From Streptomyces sp. NBC_00273 (GTDB lineage Bacteria; Actinomycetota; Actinomycetes; Streptomycetales; Streptomycetaceae): a stretch of DNA of 64,000 bases. The stretch is taken from NCBI RefSeq assembly GCF_036178145.1, contig NZ_CP108067.1, positions 5,332,001 to 5,396,000 of the forward strand, read 5' to 3'. The notes below the pieces were generated by a model, which was given only the letters and a program-made list of their open reading frames with translations, was not told the DNA's origin and did not search any database. The position numbers and the translations under genes are program-made. The first letter of the stretch is position 1. Every line of letters starts with the position of its first letter. Below, one piece after another: positions 34,595 to 42,637 of the stretch.

Positions 34595-35844
34595 CAGCTC
34601 AGCACGATCCCGTCGGAGACGAGCTCGTCCGTCAGGGCCGGGAACTCGGTGAGGATCTCCGCGACCAGGGCCTGCACCTTGTCGACCTCGGCGTCGGGAG
34701 CGGAAAGGCGGACGAGGATGCGCCAGGGCTCATCGAGCCGCTGCCCGGTGGTGCTCACGAGGTGCACCTCCGCGTGGCCCGCGGTCGCCTCGTGGAGCCG
34801 GGAGGCCAGCCGCTGCGCGGCGATGTTGTAGAGCTTGCCGACGTGGTAGACGGGGTTCTTGCCATTCGCCCCCTCCAGGTTCATCGGCCGCAGCGGCGTG
34901 ATGAGACCGTTCACGCGGTTGCCTCGGCCGACGACGCCCTCGTCACCGGACTCGATGGAGCTGCCGGTGTACGTCAGGTACAGCTCGTCCTTCTCCGGCA
35001 CGTCCCGGGCGTTCAGCCGGAAGCGGGTCTCCGCCCCGGACATCCGGAGGGCGGCGAGCCGCTGGCACTCGGCCAGAACGCTCTCCGCGTTGCGGACGTA
35101 CTCCGCCCGGCTGGCGACATGGCGCGACTTCTGGGGGACGCACAGCACGACGTCCGCCCGCTCTCCGTCCCAGTAGCCCATGAGCTTGACGTCGGAGCCG
35201 CACCAGGCGTGGGCGAGGGTGAAGTCACTCTCGCCGGAGAAGTGGTCCACCAACTCGCGGACGAACGACTCGAACGGGTTCTCCGGCGCCCAGCCCGTCC
35301 CGAGGGACGTGTCATTGGACAGCCGCACCCTCCGCTCGCGGAGGTCGTCGATGGAGCGCGGGTTGAACCAGCGGGTGCGGTCCGGCACTCCGTCGCCGGT
35401 GAGAACGGCGCCTGGGCTGGAGTTGCTGGTGATGTTGAACGTGATGTCGATGTGGTTCAACACCTCGGGGAGCCGCTCGCCGAAGAATGCCCTCACCTCA
35501 GCCTCGATGATCTCCTTGACGGGGATCCGCTCCCCGCCACACATGGGCGCGGCCCGCCCGTTGACCAGGACGCGGACGGGGGACGTCATCCCGCCGGCGC
35601 CGTAGCGGACCTCGCTGGCCCCACCGAGGAGGGCGAGCTTGTCGAAGTTGTGGTGCAGGACGGCACCGAAGTGCTGGACGGTGTAGTGGCTGTAAGCGCG
35701 GGACAGCCGCTCGGCGAGGTGGTCTGCCAGGGTGTCCGGGTGGCCGAGGCCTTTGCGCTCCACGATGGTCGTCGCGTCCGGCGTGGCCCTGCCAGTCTCG
35801 ATGACGAGGTGGCTGTTTCCGATGGTCGTGCTCGTACGAGGCAT
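34594..35844 (-). CDS. Archaeal-type S-adenosylmethionine synthetase
   Basis: 416 residues. It matches the archaeal-type methionine adenosyltransferase family (AdoMet_Synthase, COG1812), not the bacterial MetK: 'VERKGLGHPDTLADHLAERL' (28-47), 'HHNFDKLALLGGASEVRYGAGG' region (64-85), 'TFNITSNSSPGAVLTGDG', 'NDTSLGTGWAP', 'GSDVKLMGYW', 'GSSIESGDEGVVGRGNRVNG', 'GKNPVYHVGKLYN'. It makes SAM (or an analogue) from methionine and ATP. Streptomyces already has a housekeeping MetK, so this one is probably pathway-specific. ATG 35844 has GGGAG at -11; in-frame GTG 35847 is too close to it. Confidence 0.88.
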   Translation of the reverse strand: MPRTSTTIGNSHLVIETGRATPDATTIVERKGLGHPDTLADHLAERLSRAYSHYTVQHFGAVLHHNFDKLALLGGASEVRYGAGGMTSPVRVLVNGRAAPMCGGERIPVKEIIEAEVRAFFGERLPEVLNHIDITFNITSNSSPGAVLTGDGVPDRTRWFNPRSIDDLRERRVRLSNDTSLGTGWAPENPFESFVRELVDHFSGESDFTLAHAWCGSDVKLMGYWDGERADVVLCVPQKSRHVASRAEYVRNAESVLAECQRLAALRMSGAETRFRLNARDVPEKDELYLTYTGSSIESGDEGVVGRGNRVNGLITPLRPMNLEGANGKNPVYHVGKLYNIAAQRLASRLHEATAGHAEVHLVSTTGQRLDEPWRILVRLSAPDAEVDKVQALVAEILTEFPALTDELVSDGIVLS

Positions 35845-35920
35845 CACGAACTCCCAATCAGGATCGGAGAAGGGGTGAGCGCAGGCGTCAGAGCGCCTGG
35901 TCGAGCGAGAGAGCGGAGGT

Positions 35921-36817
35921 TCAGCGGGGAACGCCAGCGGCACGAAGGAACGAGACAACCCGAGCAAGCTCCGTGCATGCGGCTGCGGGATGCTCTTCGG
36001 TAGTGAGCCGGTCGACGTCGTGCGTGAAGATCAAGTCGAGGTCCGATGGCCGCCGCCGATCGAGCCAGAGAAGCAGGCGCCAGGCCAGCACTGGACCCTC
36101 CAGCGGCAGCTCTGACATGCGATCGACTGGGATGCGGCCAGGCAACGCGTCCTCGTAGATCAGATCGCGGACGAGGTGAAACACCACGTCCGCGTAGTCC
36201 ACGACAGCCGGACCGCGTCCGCTGGCCTCCCAGTCCACGACATGCAGGCCCCCACCATCGACCAGCAGGTGCTCGGGTTTGAGATCTCCGTGGAGGTGGA
36301 CGACTGGATGCGATTCGAGCGGCCGGAGGGCCCTCTCCATCGCCGCCCACCAGGGCTTGGTCCTGCAGCGCCCGGAGAGCTGGGCCAGGAGGAAGTAGTG
36401 CTGCGTCGCAGGGTCGCCTGGACCCGCCGTCCAGCCAGATCCGGGCGGGAGACCAGCAGCGGGCTGATGCAGCCGGCCAGCCACATCAAGAACGTGGCCG
36501 AGGTACTCCTCGATCGCCCTGTCCGTGCCGATCGAGCAAGGAGTCCCGGGCAGCATCCGGAACACGGTCCAGGAACCGGAACTGTCCTGGCCTGTGGCCA
36601 GGACGGCTGGTACCGAGAAGCCTCGAATCGCAGCGAGCCCGACCGTCTCGACCTCACGCAGGCGCCGACCCTCCGGGTCTATGCCGAGGTAGACCTTCAT
36701 CAGCGCACTGCCGTCCACCGACCGCCGCGTCCTGGAGTACGGCTTGACGGTCGCCAACCCGAACGGACCGAGACGGTGTTCGGTCTCTAGCTCTGTCGCC
36801 TCAACGTTGAACCCCAT
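35921..36817 (-). CDS. Choline/aminoglycoside-type phosphotransferase
   Basis: 298 residues from ATG 36817 with a strong GGAGG site. Motifs: 'LMKVYLGID' (Lys41), 'VVHLHGDLKPEHLLVD' (catalytic Asp178), 'LHVVDWEASGRGPAVVDYAD' (metal-binding Asp195). It differs in sequence from the other kinase in this operon, so the two probably act on different substrates. First gene of the seven-gene minus-strand operon; its promoter must lie in the 209 bp shared with the divergent regulator. Confidence 0.8.
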   Translation of the reverse strand: MGFNVEATELETEHRLGPFGLATVKPYSRTRRSVDGSALMKVYLGIDPEGRRLREVETVGLAAIRGFSVPAVLATGQDSSGSWTVFRMLPGTPCSIGTDRAIEEYLGHVLDVAGRLHQPAAGLPPGSGWTAGPGDPATQHYFLLAQLSGRCRTKPWWAAMERALRPLESHPVVHLHGDLKPEHLLVDGGGLHVVDWEASGRGPAVVDYADVVFHLVRDLIYEDALPGRIPVDRMSELPLEGPVLAWRLLLWLDRRRPSDLDLIFTHDVDRLTTEEHPAAACTELARVVSFLRAAGVPR

Positions 36818-36928
36818 CTCACCTCCGCCTTCCGTGTCCGCTTGAGTGGTACAGACGGAGGCGAGGTGGCCCCGCCGCCGTGCTTGCGCCAAGTAAGCCC
36901 GACTCCCCCCAGTTCGGCAGTGGACAGG

Positions 36929-36957
36929 GTTAACAAGGGGCTCCGTTAACTGTTAAC
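36929..36957. promoter_or_regulatory. Three GTTAAC sites in the divergent promoter region
   Basis: Copies at 36929-36934, 36945-36950 and 36952-36957; the last two form GTTAACTGTTAAC, an almost perfect palindrome. AT-rich hexamers are rare in this genome. They lie between the aaRS/SAM operon and the TPR regulator gene, so they are a good candidate operator. Confidence 0.55.
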
Positions 36958-37026
36958 TCCCCACGCCAGAGGCCCCTTTGGCCGCATGATGAGAAGGGGC
37001 GGACCGCGAGGTGTTTCGGGGGAGCG

Positions 37027-38226
37027 ATGAAGTCCAGGAGCAGGCTCCAAGAGGTAAGGCAGAGCCGCGGATGGAGACAGGGCGACCTCATTGACGCCTT
37101 GGTCGGCGCCGCTGAGCGCCTCGGCGTCGAATCGCCCTCAGCGGCCAGCTGGAAGACGCTCATCTCCATGTACGAGAACGGCCGGCGCCCGGTGAGCGCG
37201 GATCACCAGCAGCTCTTCCGTGAGGCGTACCAGGCAACGGACCGGGAGCTCGGCTTCCCGGAGTCCGAGTTGCTCTTGGGCGGCCAGACACCGCACCCGA
37301 CCGGTTCCTTCCTGCGGACCAAGTTCCCCGTGCCTGTCAGCCCCGAGATGTTGCGGTACCTGACGTCCCTCCTCGACCAACACGCGCAGGCCGAGCCGCT
37401 TGTCGGCCCGCAATTCCTGATGGCCCCTGTCCAGAGCCAGATGCCCCTCATCGAGCAGATGTGCCGAGATGTGTACGGCCCCTTACGCGAAGACGTGCTG
37501 CGCATCGGCGCGAGATACACAGAGTTCCTGGGCTGGCTGCATCAGGACACAGGCCGCGCGGACGAGGCCATGCGGTGGACCGGCCTGGCGATGGAGTACG
37601 CCCAAGAGCTGGGTGACCCGATGCTGATCGCGTACCTGTTCCAGCGCCGCAGCAACATCGCCACCGAGGCAGGACACGCAGGCCACGGTGCGGGGCTCGC
37701 CGGCGCCGCCCTCCGGTACGCCGCTGAACTCTCACCCCGGGTCCACGCCGTCGTGCTGCGCCAACTCGCGAACAGCAAGGCCAGCCTCGGAGAGCATGCC
37801 GAGACCGCTCGCGCCATCGACCAGGCCCTTGTCGCTGCCGACAGAGGCGATGACGCAGACCCCATGGCTGGGTACTGCTCGGTGGCGTACATCGAGATGG
37901 AGGGTGCGAACTGCAACGTGCGCCTGGAGCGGCCCACCCAAGCAGTGGAGACCTACCGGGAGAGCCTGAGCCACTGGCCGGCGGTGCAGGAGCGTGACCG
38001 CGGCTTATGCCTCGCCAGGCTCGCTACGGCGAACGCCATCCTCGAGGACGTTGAAGGCGCCCACCAGGCTGCTGAGCAAGCCCTCGGGATCGCCCAACGA
38101 ACAGGCTCGGCACGCATCCTCAACGAGCTGTACCGACTTCAGACCCGTCTTGCGCGTTGGCACAAGCTGGTGGAAGTTTCAGAATTGAACAGGGAGCTGG
38201 ACACCATGAAGAGGGTCGCTCCCTAG
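37027..38226 (+). CDS. XRE-type regulator with TPR domain
   Basis: 399 residues. Residues 1-70 form a helix-turn-helix ('LQEVRQSRGWRQGDLIDALVG' with a longer than usual insertion before 'SWKTLISMYENGRRPVS'). Residues 110-390 are all-helical tetratricopeptide-like repeats ('HQDTGRADEAMRWTGLAMEYAQ', 'GEHAETARAIDQALVAAD'). This is the layout of Streptomyces regulators that sense peptides or small ligands. A GGGGGAG site precedes the ATG. It is divergent from the operon and 18 bp ahead of the creatininase gene, so it likely controls both. Confidence 0.82.
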   Translation: MKSRSRLQEVRQSRGWRQGDLIDALVGAAERLGVESPSAASWKTLISMYENGRRPVSADHQQLFREAYQATDRELGFPESELLLGGQTPHPTGSFLRTKFPVPVSPEMLRYLTSLLDQHAQAEPLVGPQFLMAPVQSQMPLIEQMCRDVYGPLREDVLRIGARYTEFLGWLHQDTGRADEAMRWTGLAMEYAQELGDPMLIAYLFQRRSNIATEAGHAGHGAGLAGAALRYAAELSPRVHAVVLRQLANSKASLGEHAETARAIDQALVAADRGDDADPMAGYCSVAYIEMEGANCNVRLERPTQAVETYRESLSHWPAVQERDRGLCLARLATANAILEDVEGAHQAAEQALGIAQRTGSARILNELYRLQTRLARWHKLVEVSELNRELDTMKRVAP

Positions 38227-38244
38227 CCGACTTGAGGGAGTGCT

Positions 38245-38958
38245 GTGAACCTGCTGCCGACCGCCACGAGCACAGACGTCCAAGAGCAGCAGCCTCGTGT
38301 CGCCGTTCTCCCAATCGGATCCTTCGAGCAGCACGGCCGCTACCTACCGCTCATCACGGACACGGCTATCGCGTGCATCATCAGTCAGGAGATCGCCAAC
38401 GCCTACCCCGTGCACCTGCTTCCCCCGATCACCATGTCGTGCAGTCACGAGCACGCATCGTTCCCAGGCACCGTCAGCATCAGCGCCAAGACTCTGTTCG
38501 CCGTGGTCGACGACATCCGGGCCTCCCTCGCACGATCTGGCATAACCAAGCTGGTGATCGTGAACGGGCACGGGGGGAACTACGTCCTGTCGAATATCGC
38601 TCAGGAGGCCAACGTCGACGGCCCCGCTGTGTCCCTCTTCCCGCTCGGATCGGACTGGGACCGCGCGCGGGACTACGGAGGACTGACCTCGGACCGGCAC
38701 GGCGACATGCACGCCGGCGAGATCGAGACCTCCATCCTCCTGCACGCCGCCCCAGAGCTGGTGCGGGAGGGCTACACCGACGCGGACCACGATGGCGGCT
38801 CCCGCACCTTCCTCCTCGCGCAGGGGATGAGCGCGTACACGGATTCCGGAGTGATCGGCTATCCGTCCTACGCCACCGAGGGGAAGGGGAAGGCCGTACT
38901 GGAAAGCCTGACGGCGAGTTTTGCCGCTCACCTCGACGCTCTTGGCGAGCAGAGGTAA
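38245..38958 (+). CDS. Creatininase-family amidohydrolase
   Basis: 237 residues from GTG 38245 with GAGGGAG upstream. Metal-site residues are present: 'IGSFEQHGRYLPLITDT' (Glu28, His30, Asp39), 'IVNGHGGN' (His109) and 'DMHAGEIETS' (His156, Glu161). The family hydrolyses cyclic or linear amides: creatinine, formamides such as the riboflavin/F420 intermediate (ArfB), or the mycofactocin C-terminal dipeptide (MftE). The substrate cannot be fixed from sequence. It follows the regulator by 18 bp and is the only enzyme gene on this strand of the cluster. Confidence 0.85.
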   Translation: MNLLPTATSTDVQEQQPRVAVLPIGSFEQHGRYLPLITDTAIACIISQEIANAYPVHLLPPITMSCSHEHASFPGTVSISAKTLFAVVDDIRASLARSGITKLVIVNGHGGNYVLSNIAQEANVDGPAVSLFPLGSDWDRARDYGGLTSDRHGDMHAGEIETSILLHAAPELVREGYTDADHDGGSRTFLLAQGMSAYTDSGVIGYPSYATEGKGKAVLESLTASFAAHLDALGEQR

Positions 38959-39055
38959 GAACCTTGCGGACGTTGTTGCGTCCACGGCGTCTGGTCAGAG
39001 CGCATTGCGACCGAGGACCTTCATCACTGCGTGACGGCTGGGTCGCCATGACGAT

Positions 39056-39092
39056 GGTTGGGGTGCGAAGCCGGGTGCCCCGCACCCCAACC
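39056..39092. terminator. Bidirectional terminator hairpin between cargo blocks
   Basis: GGTTGGGGTGCG (39056-39067) pairs perfectly with CGCACCCCAACC (39081-39092). It lies between the convergent creatininase and DUF499 genes, 2 bp before the DUF499 stop. Confidence 0.75.
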
Positions 39093-39094
39093 GA

Positions 39095-42000
39095 CTACTC
39101 GTCCTCGAAGCCGTACTGCTCGAACTTCAGAGTCCGGGCGTTTTCACTGACGGTGCGGACCTTCTCGTCGGGGTACCCGTTCTCACAGTGAGCCTCGATC
39201 TCCAGCCGGATCTTGACCTCGGCTCCTGCTACGGACCGGAGGTGCGGAAGGATCTCTTCGACAAACCTGGCGAAGTCACGACCGCTGCGCTCGGCGTCCA
39301 CGGGGTACGAGCCGAAGAACCTGACGTTACGGATCAGCTCGGCCTCAGGTGCGCTTGGGGCGCTGTCATCGAGGGGCTGGGCCGCAGGCACGTCAGCATC
39401 GACATCCGCGGTCTGGTCAACTTGGAATTGGGCTGCGGCAGCACTAGCAGCGGCATCTCTGCGCGCGGCTGCTGCCTTTGCTGCCTCTTCCTGTTCCCTC
39501 TGGCGCTGCTCGTTCGCACGCTCCGGTTGGACGAGGAGCGTTGCATCGGTCGGGTGGCCGAAGGAGTCCTGCATGGGCAGGGAGAGCCCGGTGTAGGTCC
39601 CGGTGGCGTCGTCATAGCCCTCTGCGAGGGCGAAACCCTCTGCCTCCCACGTGATGCCTTCGGACAGCACAGAGAGCACAGCTTGTTCCAAGACGGACCG
39701 GTCCCTGAGCCGCATCAGATAGGGATGCTTGCGGTAGAACCCCCAGAGGGCACCAAGGGAGACGTGTCCGGTGTCCCAGACTGAGCTCAGGTGAGTGTCC
39801 AAGTCCCGGCGAAGGTTGCGGGTACCGAACTCAGTGGCGAGGACCCCTTCACTGGTCAGCACCCTTGAGGCCCTTACGGCAAGCCGGTCCTCGCTTCCTT
39901 CGCAACGGAATGGCCTGAGCACGTACTCGCGGTCGCCGCGCAACTGCTCGGGCACGATCAGCCAGGTGTACGTTCCTGAAATTCTCAGGTTCACGGTCTC
40001 GTCGGCCTGCACACAACGACTCTCGGCGAGGCTTGCCTGCTGGGCAGTGAGGTTGAGCCCCGCCTCGCCTCGGCCGGCGTACGCGTCCTTCCACGCCAAG
40101 TAGTCGCGGACAGCGTCCTCGAGCTCCAGAAGTCGACGCTCATCAGGGGCGAGAAAAGCCAGCTGGTTCACGTTGATGCGCTGGGCGGAACCGCGCTGCT
40201 TGAGGCACTTGGCTACGAATTCGAGAGCCTTGGTGTCCTTCTGAGACTTGATGTGGACGAACTTGGGGTGGAGCAGAACCAGACGGGCCTCTTCAAAGTC
40301 GGGTACACCATCGGTGCCTTCGGGTGCGGGATGTACTCGTGCGAAATGGCCTGTCGATTTCAGCGGGTTCCGGCGCAGCCGTTCCGCGATCTCCGCCCAC
40401 ACTTCCTCAGGGCGCTCCCGAAGTGCCTCGGCACGGTCTTGGACGTACCGAGCAATGGATGCCTGGGTGCTGTAGTAGTAGCGGCCGCTCTCCGGGTAGA
40501 AGAAGGTAGTGCGCTGACCAAGGAGATCCAGAGCGGAACCGAAGTTTCCGATGGTGTCTCCGGGAATGGCCACACCCAGCCAGACGTATTGGCGGTCGAT
40601 GCCCTTGTGGTCGCTGTTGAGGGTGGGCGCAGATCCGAAGAACACAGTACGAGCGAGTCGGCGCGTGAGACGCCGCTGGCCGAACGTGGTGCGTTCGTCA
40701 TCAATGCGGACCGGGATGGAGCCTTCGCCATCCACGTCTGTGGAGATGATGACCTTCCACTCGTCATCGAGGTACTGGTTGAGTTCACTGACGACCTTAG
40801 GGTCCTGCAATGGGATCGAGCCAGGCATGATGAGCGGGCTCGGGTCATTCGCTTCCCAGAGCGCATGGACGATGGTGCTCATCATGCGCAGCACGCCACG
40901 GGTGCGCTGGAACCGCTCCAGCGTTGACCAGTCCTTGTAAAGGCGGTCGAAGAGCTCAGGGTGTATCGGGTAAGCCGCCTTGATCCGGTCCTCGTAAGCA
41001 CCTTCGGAGCACTCACGCGGGAATTCACCGTGCTTGGATCGATAGAACTCGACGAACTGACGTGCTACCGCACCGATTTCAGCCTTTCCCTCGGCGTCGG
41101 TCTCCTCGAAGAGTCGTCGGCGAACGATTTCGAAGGACTCTTGAGGTGTTGCTGCTTGCCACGGGTATGCGACACGTCGGACGATGTTCTGCAGACGCTT
41201 GAGCGCCGCCTTTCCGTGCAGGCCACCAATCTCGAGGTCACTGGCGCCGGTGGACTCTGCGTCGCTGCCGTCGGCCTTGTCAGATGCGGGGATGGATACG
41301 ACAAGCAGGGCGCCCGGCACCGCCTTGACCGCTTCGGTGAGGGTCTGGGCAAATGTGAACTGACTGTCGAAGGTGCCGGCGACGAGGTTGTCGCTACCGT
41401 AGAGCTCACGCGCGTAGGCAACCCACTCATCAATGAGGATGAGACAGGGACTGTGCTCGGCGATCAGATGCTGGAGCGCCCGCCCAGGGCTTTTGCCAGC
41501 CTCGTCACTTTCTGCGATCTTGTCGTACGCTGCCCGGCCACCAAGCTGCCAGGCGAGCTCACCCCACATGGTGTTGACGTGGGTCCCATCGTTCTTCACC
41601 TCGCCCTCCGCAGCACTGAGCCGGTTCCCGACGAGTGTGACGCGCTTGATCTCGTCGACGGCGTCCCAGTCGACGTCAGTCCCTGCGATGAGGTCGTGCA
41701 AATCCTGGGGGAAATCGGCCAGAGGTGTGCGTGATGCCAAGTGGTACAGGGCCAGCATCGAGTGGGTCTTGCCCCCACCGAAGTTGGTCTGGAGGTTGAT
41801 AACGGGATCGGCGGTTGTGTCGCCGGCCAACCGTCGGGCTGCGAGTGTGAGCAGGTTCTGAAGGCCGGCAGTGAGGTACGTCCGCTCGAAGAAGCGGACA
41901 GGGTGCACGTATTCCTCACCGCCCTCGTTGCGGGATACTCCGTCAAGGTCGGCTGCGAACTCCGCGGAGGCGTATCGGCCTGCTGCCACATCACGATGCG

Positions 42001-42541
42001 GTCGGATGATCTCGCGCCAGGGCTTGATGGTCTGTCCCCTGCCGATCAGGCCGGGAACGCCCACCGCTGCGCGGACGGACTCCTTAACTGCCTCGCGAGT
42101 CTCCGAGTCGTACATCACTCGCAGGAGGTTCTGCTTCTCCTTGCGCGCAGATGTGGCCAGCTGGGGGTCCCCAACGGCCGTCAGAAGACGCTCGATCAGG
42201 TCCAGCACATGGGATGCATCCTCAGGGCTGTATCGCTCGTTCTGAGCCCACCTATTGTGGTGGTCCAGGAGAAGAGAGGCAATCGACTGCTCCGCGCGGG
42301 ACAGCTTATCGCTGAATCCGGCTTGCCACCCTTCGGTGATTGCCATGAGCAGTACAGCCGCATCCGACTTAGAGTAGACCCGGTTCGATCCAAGCTCTTG
42401 GACATCGCGGGCTTCGAGGGCTTTAATCCAGTCGCCCCCATGCGGTGTAGAAGCAGTCATGATTTTGTCAACGAAGGGCTCTAGGCCCTCTGCCAACAAT
42501 TCAAAACCGTTGCCGACCCGCTCGCGGTTGCTCGTCGCCAT
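39095..42541 (-). CDS. DUF499 ATPase of a helicase-methylase-ATPase defence operon
   Basis: 1148 residues. The N-terminus 'NRERVGNGFELLAEGLEPFVDKIM' matches the Swt1-type HEPN-like domain found in several defence proteins. The AAA-like ATPase follows: Walker A NFGGGKTHS (253-261), Walker B 'PCLILIDEWVAY' (Asp371, Glu372). A long middle region with 'VWLGVAIPGDT' and a coiled Glu/Ala-rich stretch near residue 1030 precede a small C-terminal domain ('IRLEIEAHCENGYPDEKVRTVSEN'). DUF499 proteins accompany DUF1156 methylases and SNF2-type helicases in anti-phage islands. It has AAGGAAAG as ribosome site. It is the last gene of the operon. Confidence 0.85.
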   Translation of the reverse strand: MATSNRERVGNGFELLAEGLEPFVDKIMTASTPHGGDWIKALEARDVQELGSNRVYSKSDAAVLLMAITEGWQAGFSDKLSRAEQSIASLLLDHHNRWAQNERYSPEDASHVLDLIERLLTAVGDPQLATSARKEKQNLLRVMYDSETREAVKESVRAAVGVPGLIGRGQTIKPWREIIRPHRDVAAGRYASAEFAADLDGVSRNEGGEEYVHPVRFFERTYLTAGLQNLLTLAARRLAGDTTADPVINLQTNFGGGKTHSMLALYHLASRTPLADFPQDLHDLIAGTDVDWDAVDEIKRVTLVGNRLSAAEGEVKNDGTHVNTMWGELAWQLGGRAAYDKIAESDEAGKSPGRALQHLIAEHSPCLILIDEWVAYARELYGSDNLVAGTFDSQFTFAQTLTEAVKAVPGALLVVSIPASDKADGSDAESTGASDLEIGGLHGKAALKRLQNIVRRVAYPWQAATPQESFEIVRRRLFEETDAEGKAEIGAVARQFVEFYRSKHGEFPRECSEGAYEDRIKAAYPIHPELFDRLYKDWSTLERFQRTRGVLRMMSTIVHALWEANDPSPLIMPGSIPLQDPKVVSELNQYLDDEWKVIISTDVDGEGSIPVRIDDERTTFGQRRLTRRLARTVFFGSAPTLNSDHKGIDRQYVWLGVAIPGDTIGNFGSALDLLGQRTTFFYPESGRYYYSTQASIARYVQDRAEALRERPEEVWAEIAERLRRNPLKSTGHFARVHPAPEGTDGVPDFEEARLVLLHPKFVHIKSQKDTKALEFVAKCLKQRGSAQRINVNQLAFLAPDERRLLELEDAVRDYLAWKDAYAGRGEAGLNLTAQQASLAESRCVQADETVNLRISGTYTWLIVPEQLRGDREYVLRPFRCEGSEDRLAVRASRVLTSEGVLATEFGTRNLRRDLDTHLSSVWDTGHVSLGALWGFYRKHPYLMRLRDRSVLEQAVLSVLSEGITWEAEGFALAEGYDDATGTYTGLSLPMQDSFGHPTDATLLVQPERANEQRQREQEEAAKAAAARRDAAASAAAAQFQVDQTADVDADVPAAQPLDDSAPSAPEAELIRNVRFFGSYPVDAERSGRDFARFVEEILPHLRSVAGAEVKIRLEIEAHCENGYPDEKVRTVSENARTLKFEQYGFEDE

Positions 42542-42637
42542 CGCTTTCCTTGTCCCCGTACTCTCGTAGCTACTTCATTTATCTCTGTCGCACTTATCGC
42601 CGGGCAGGTCGGCGACTAGTCAGCTGACTATTGATCG

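Noticed and set aside
37027..38958. RiPP (mycofactocin-like) cluster because of GT and creatininase genes
   Set aside because: No radical-SAM enzyme, no recognition-element chaperone and no precursor peptide are visible.
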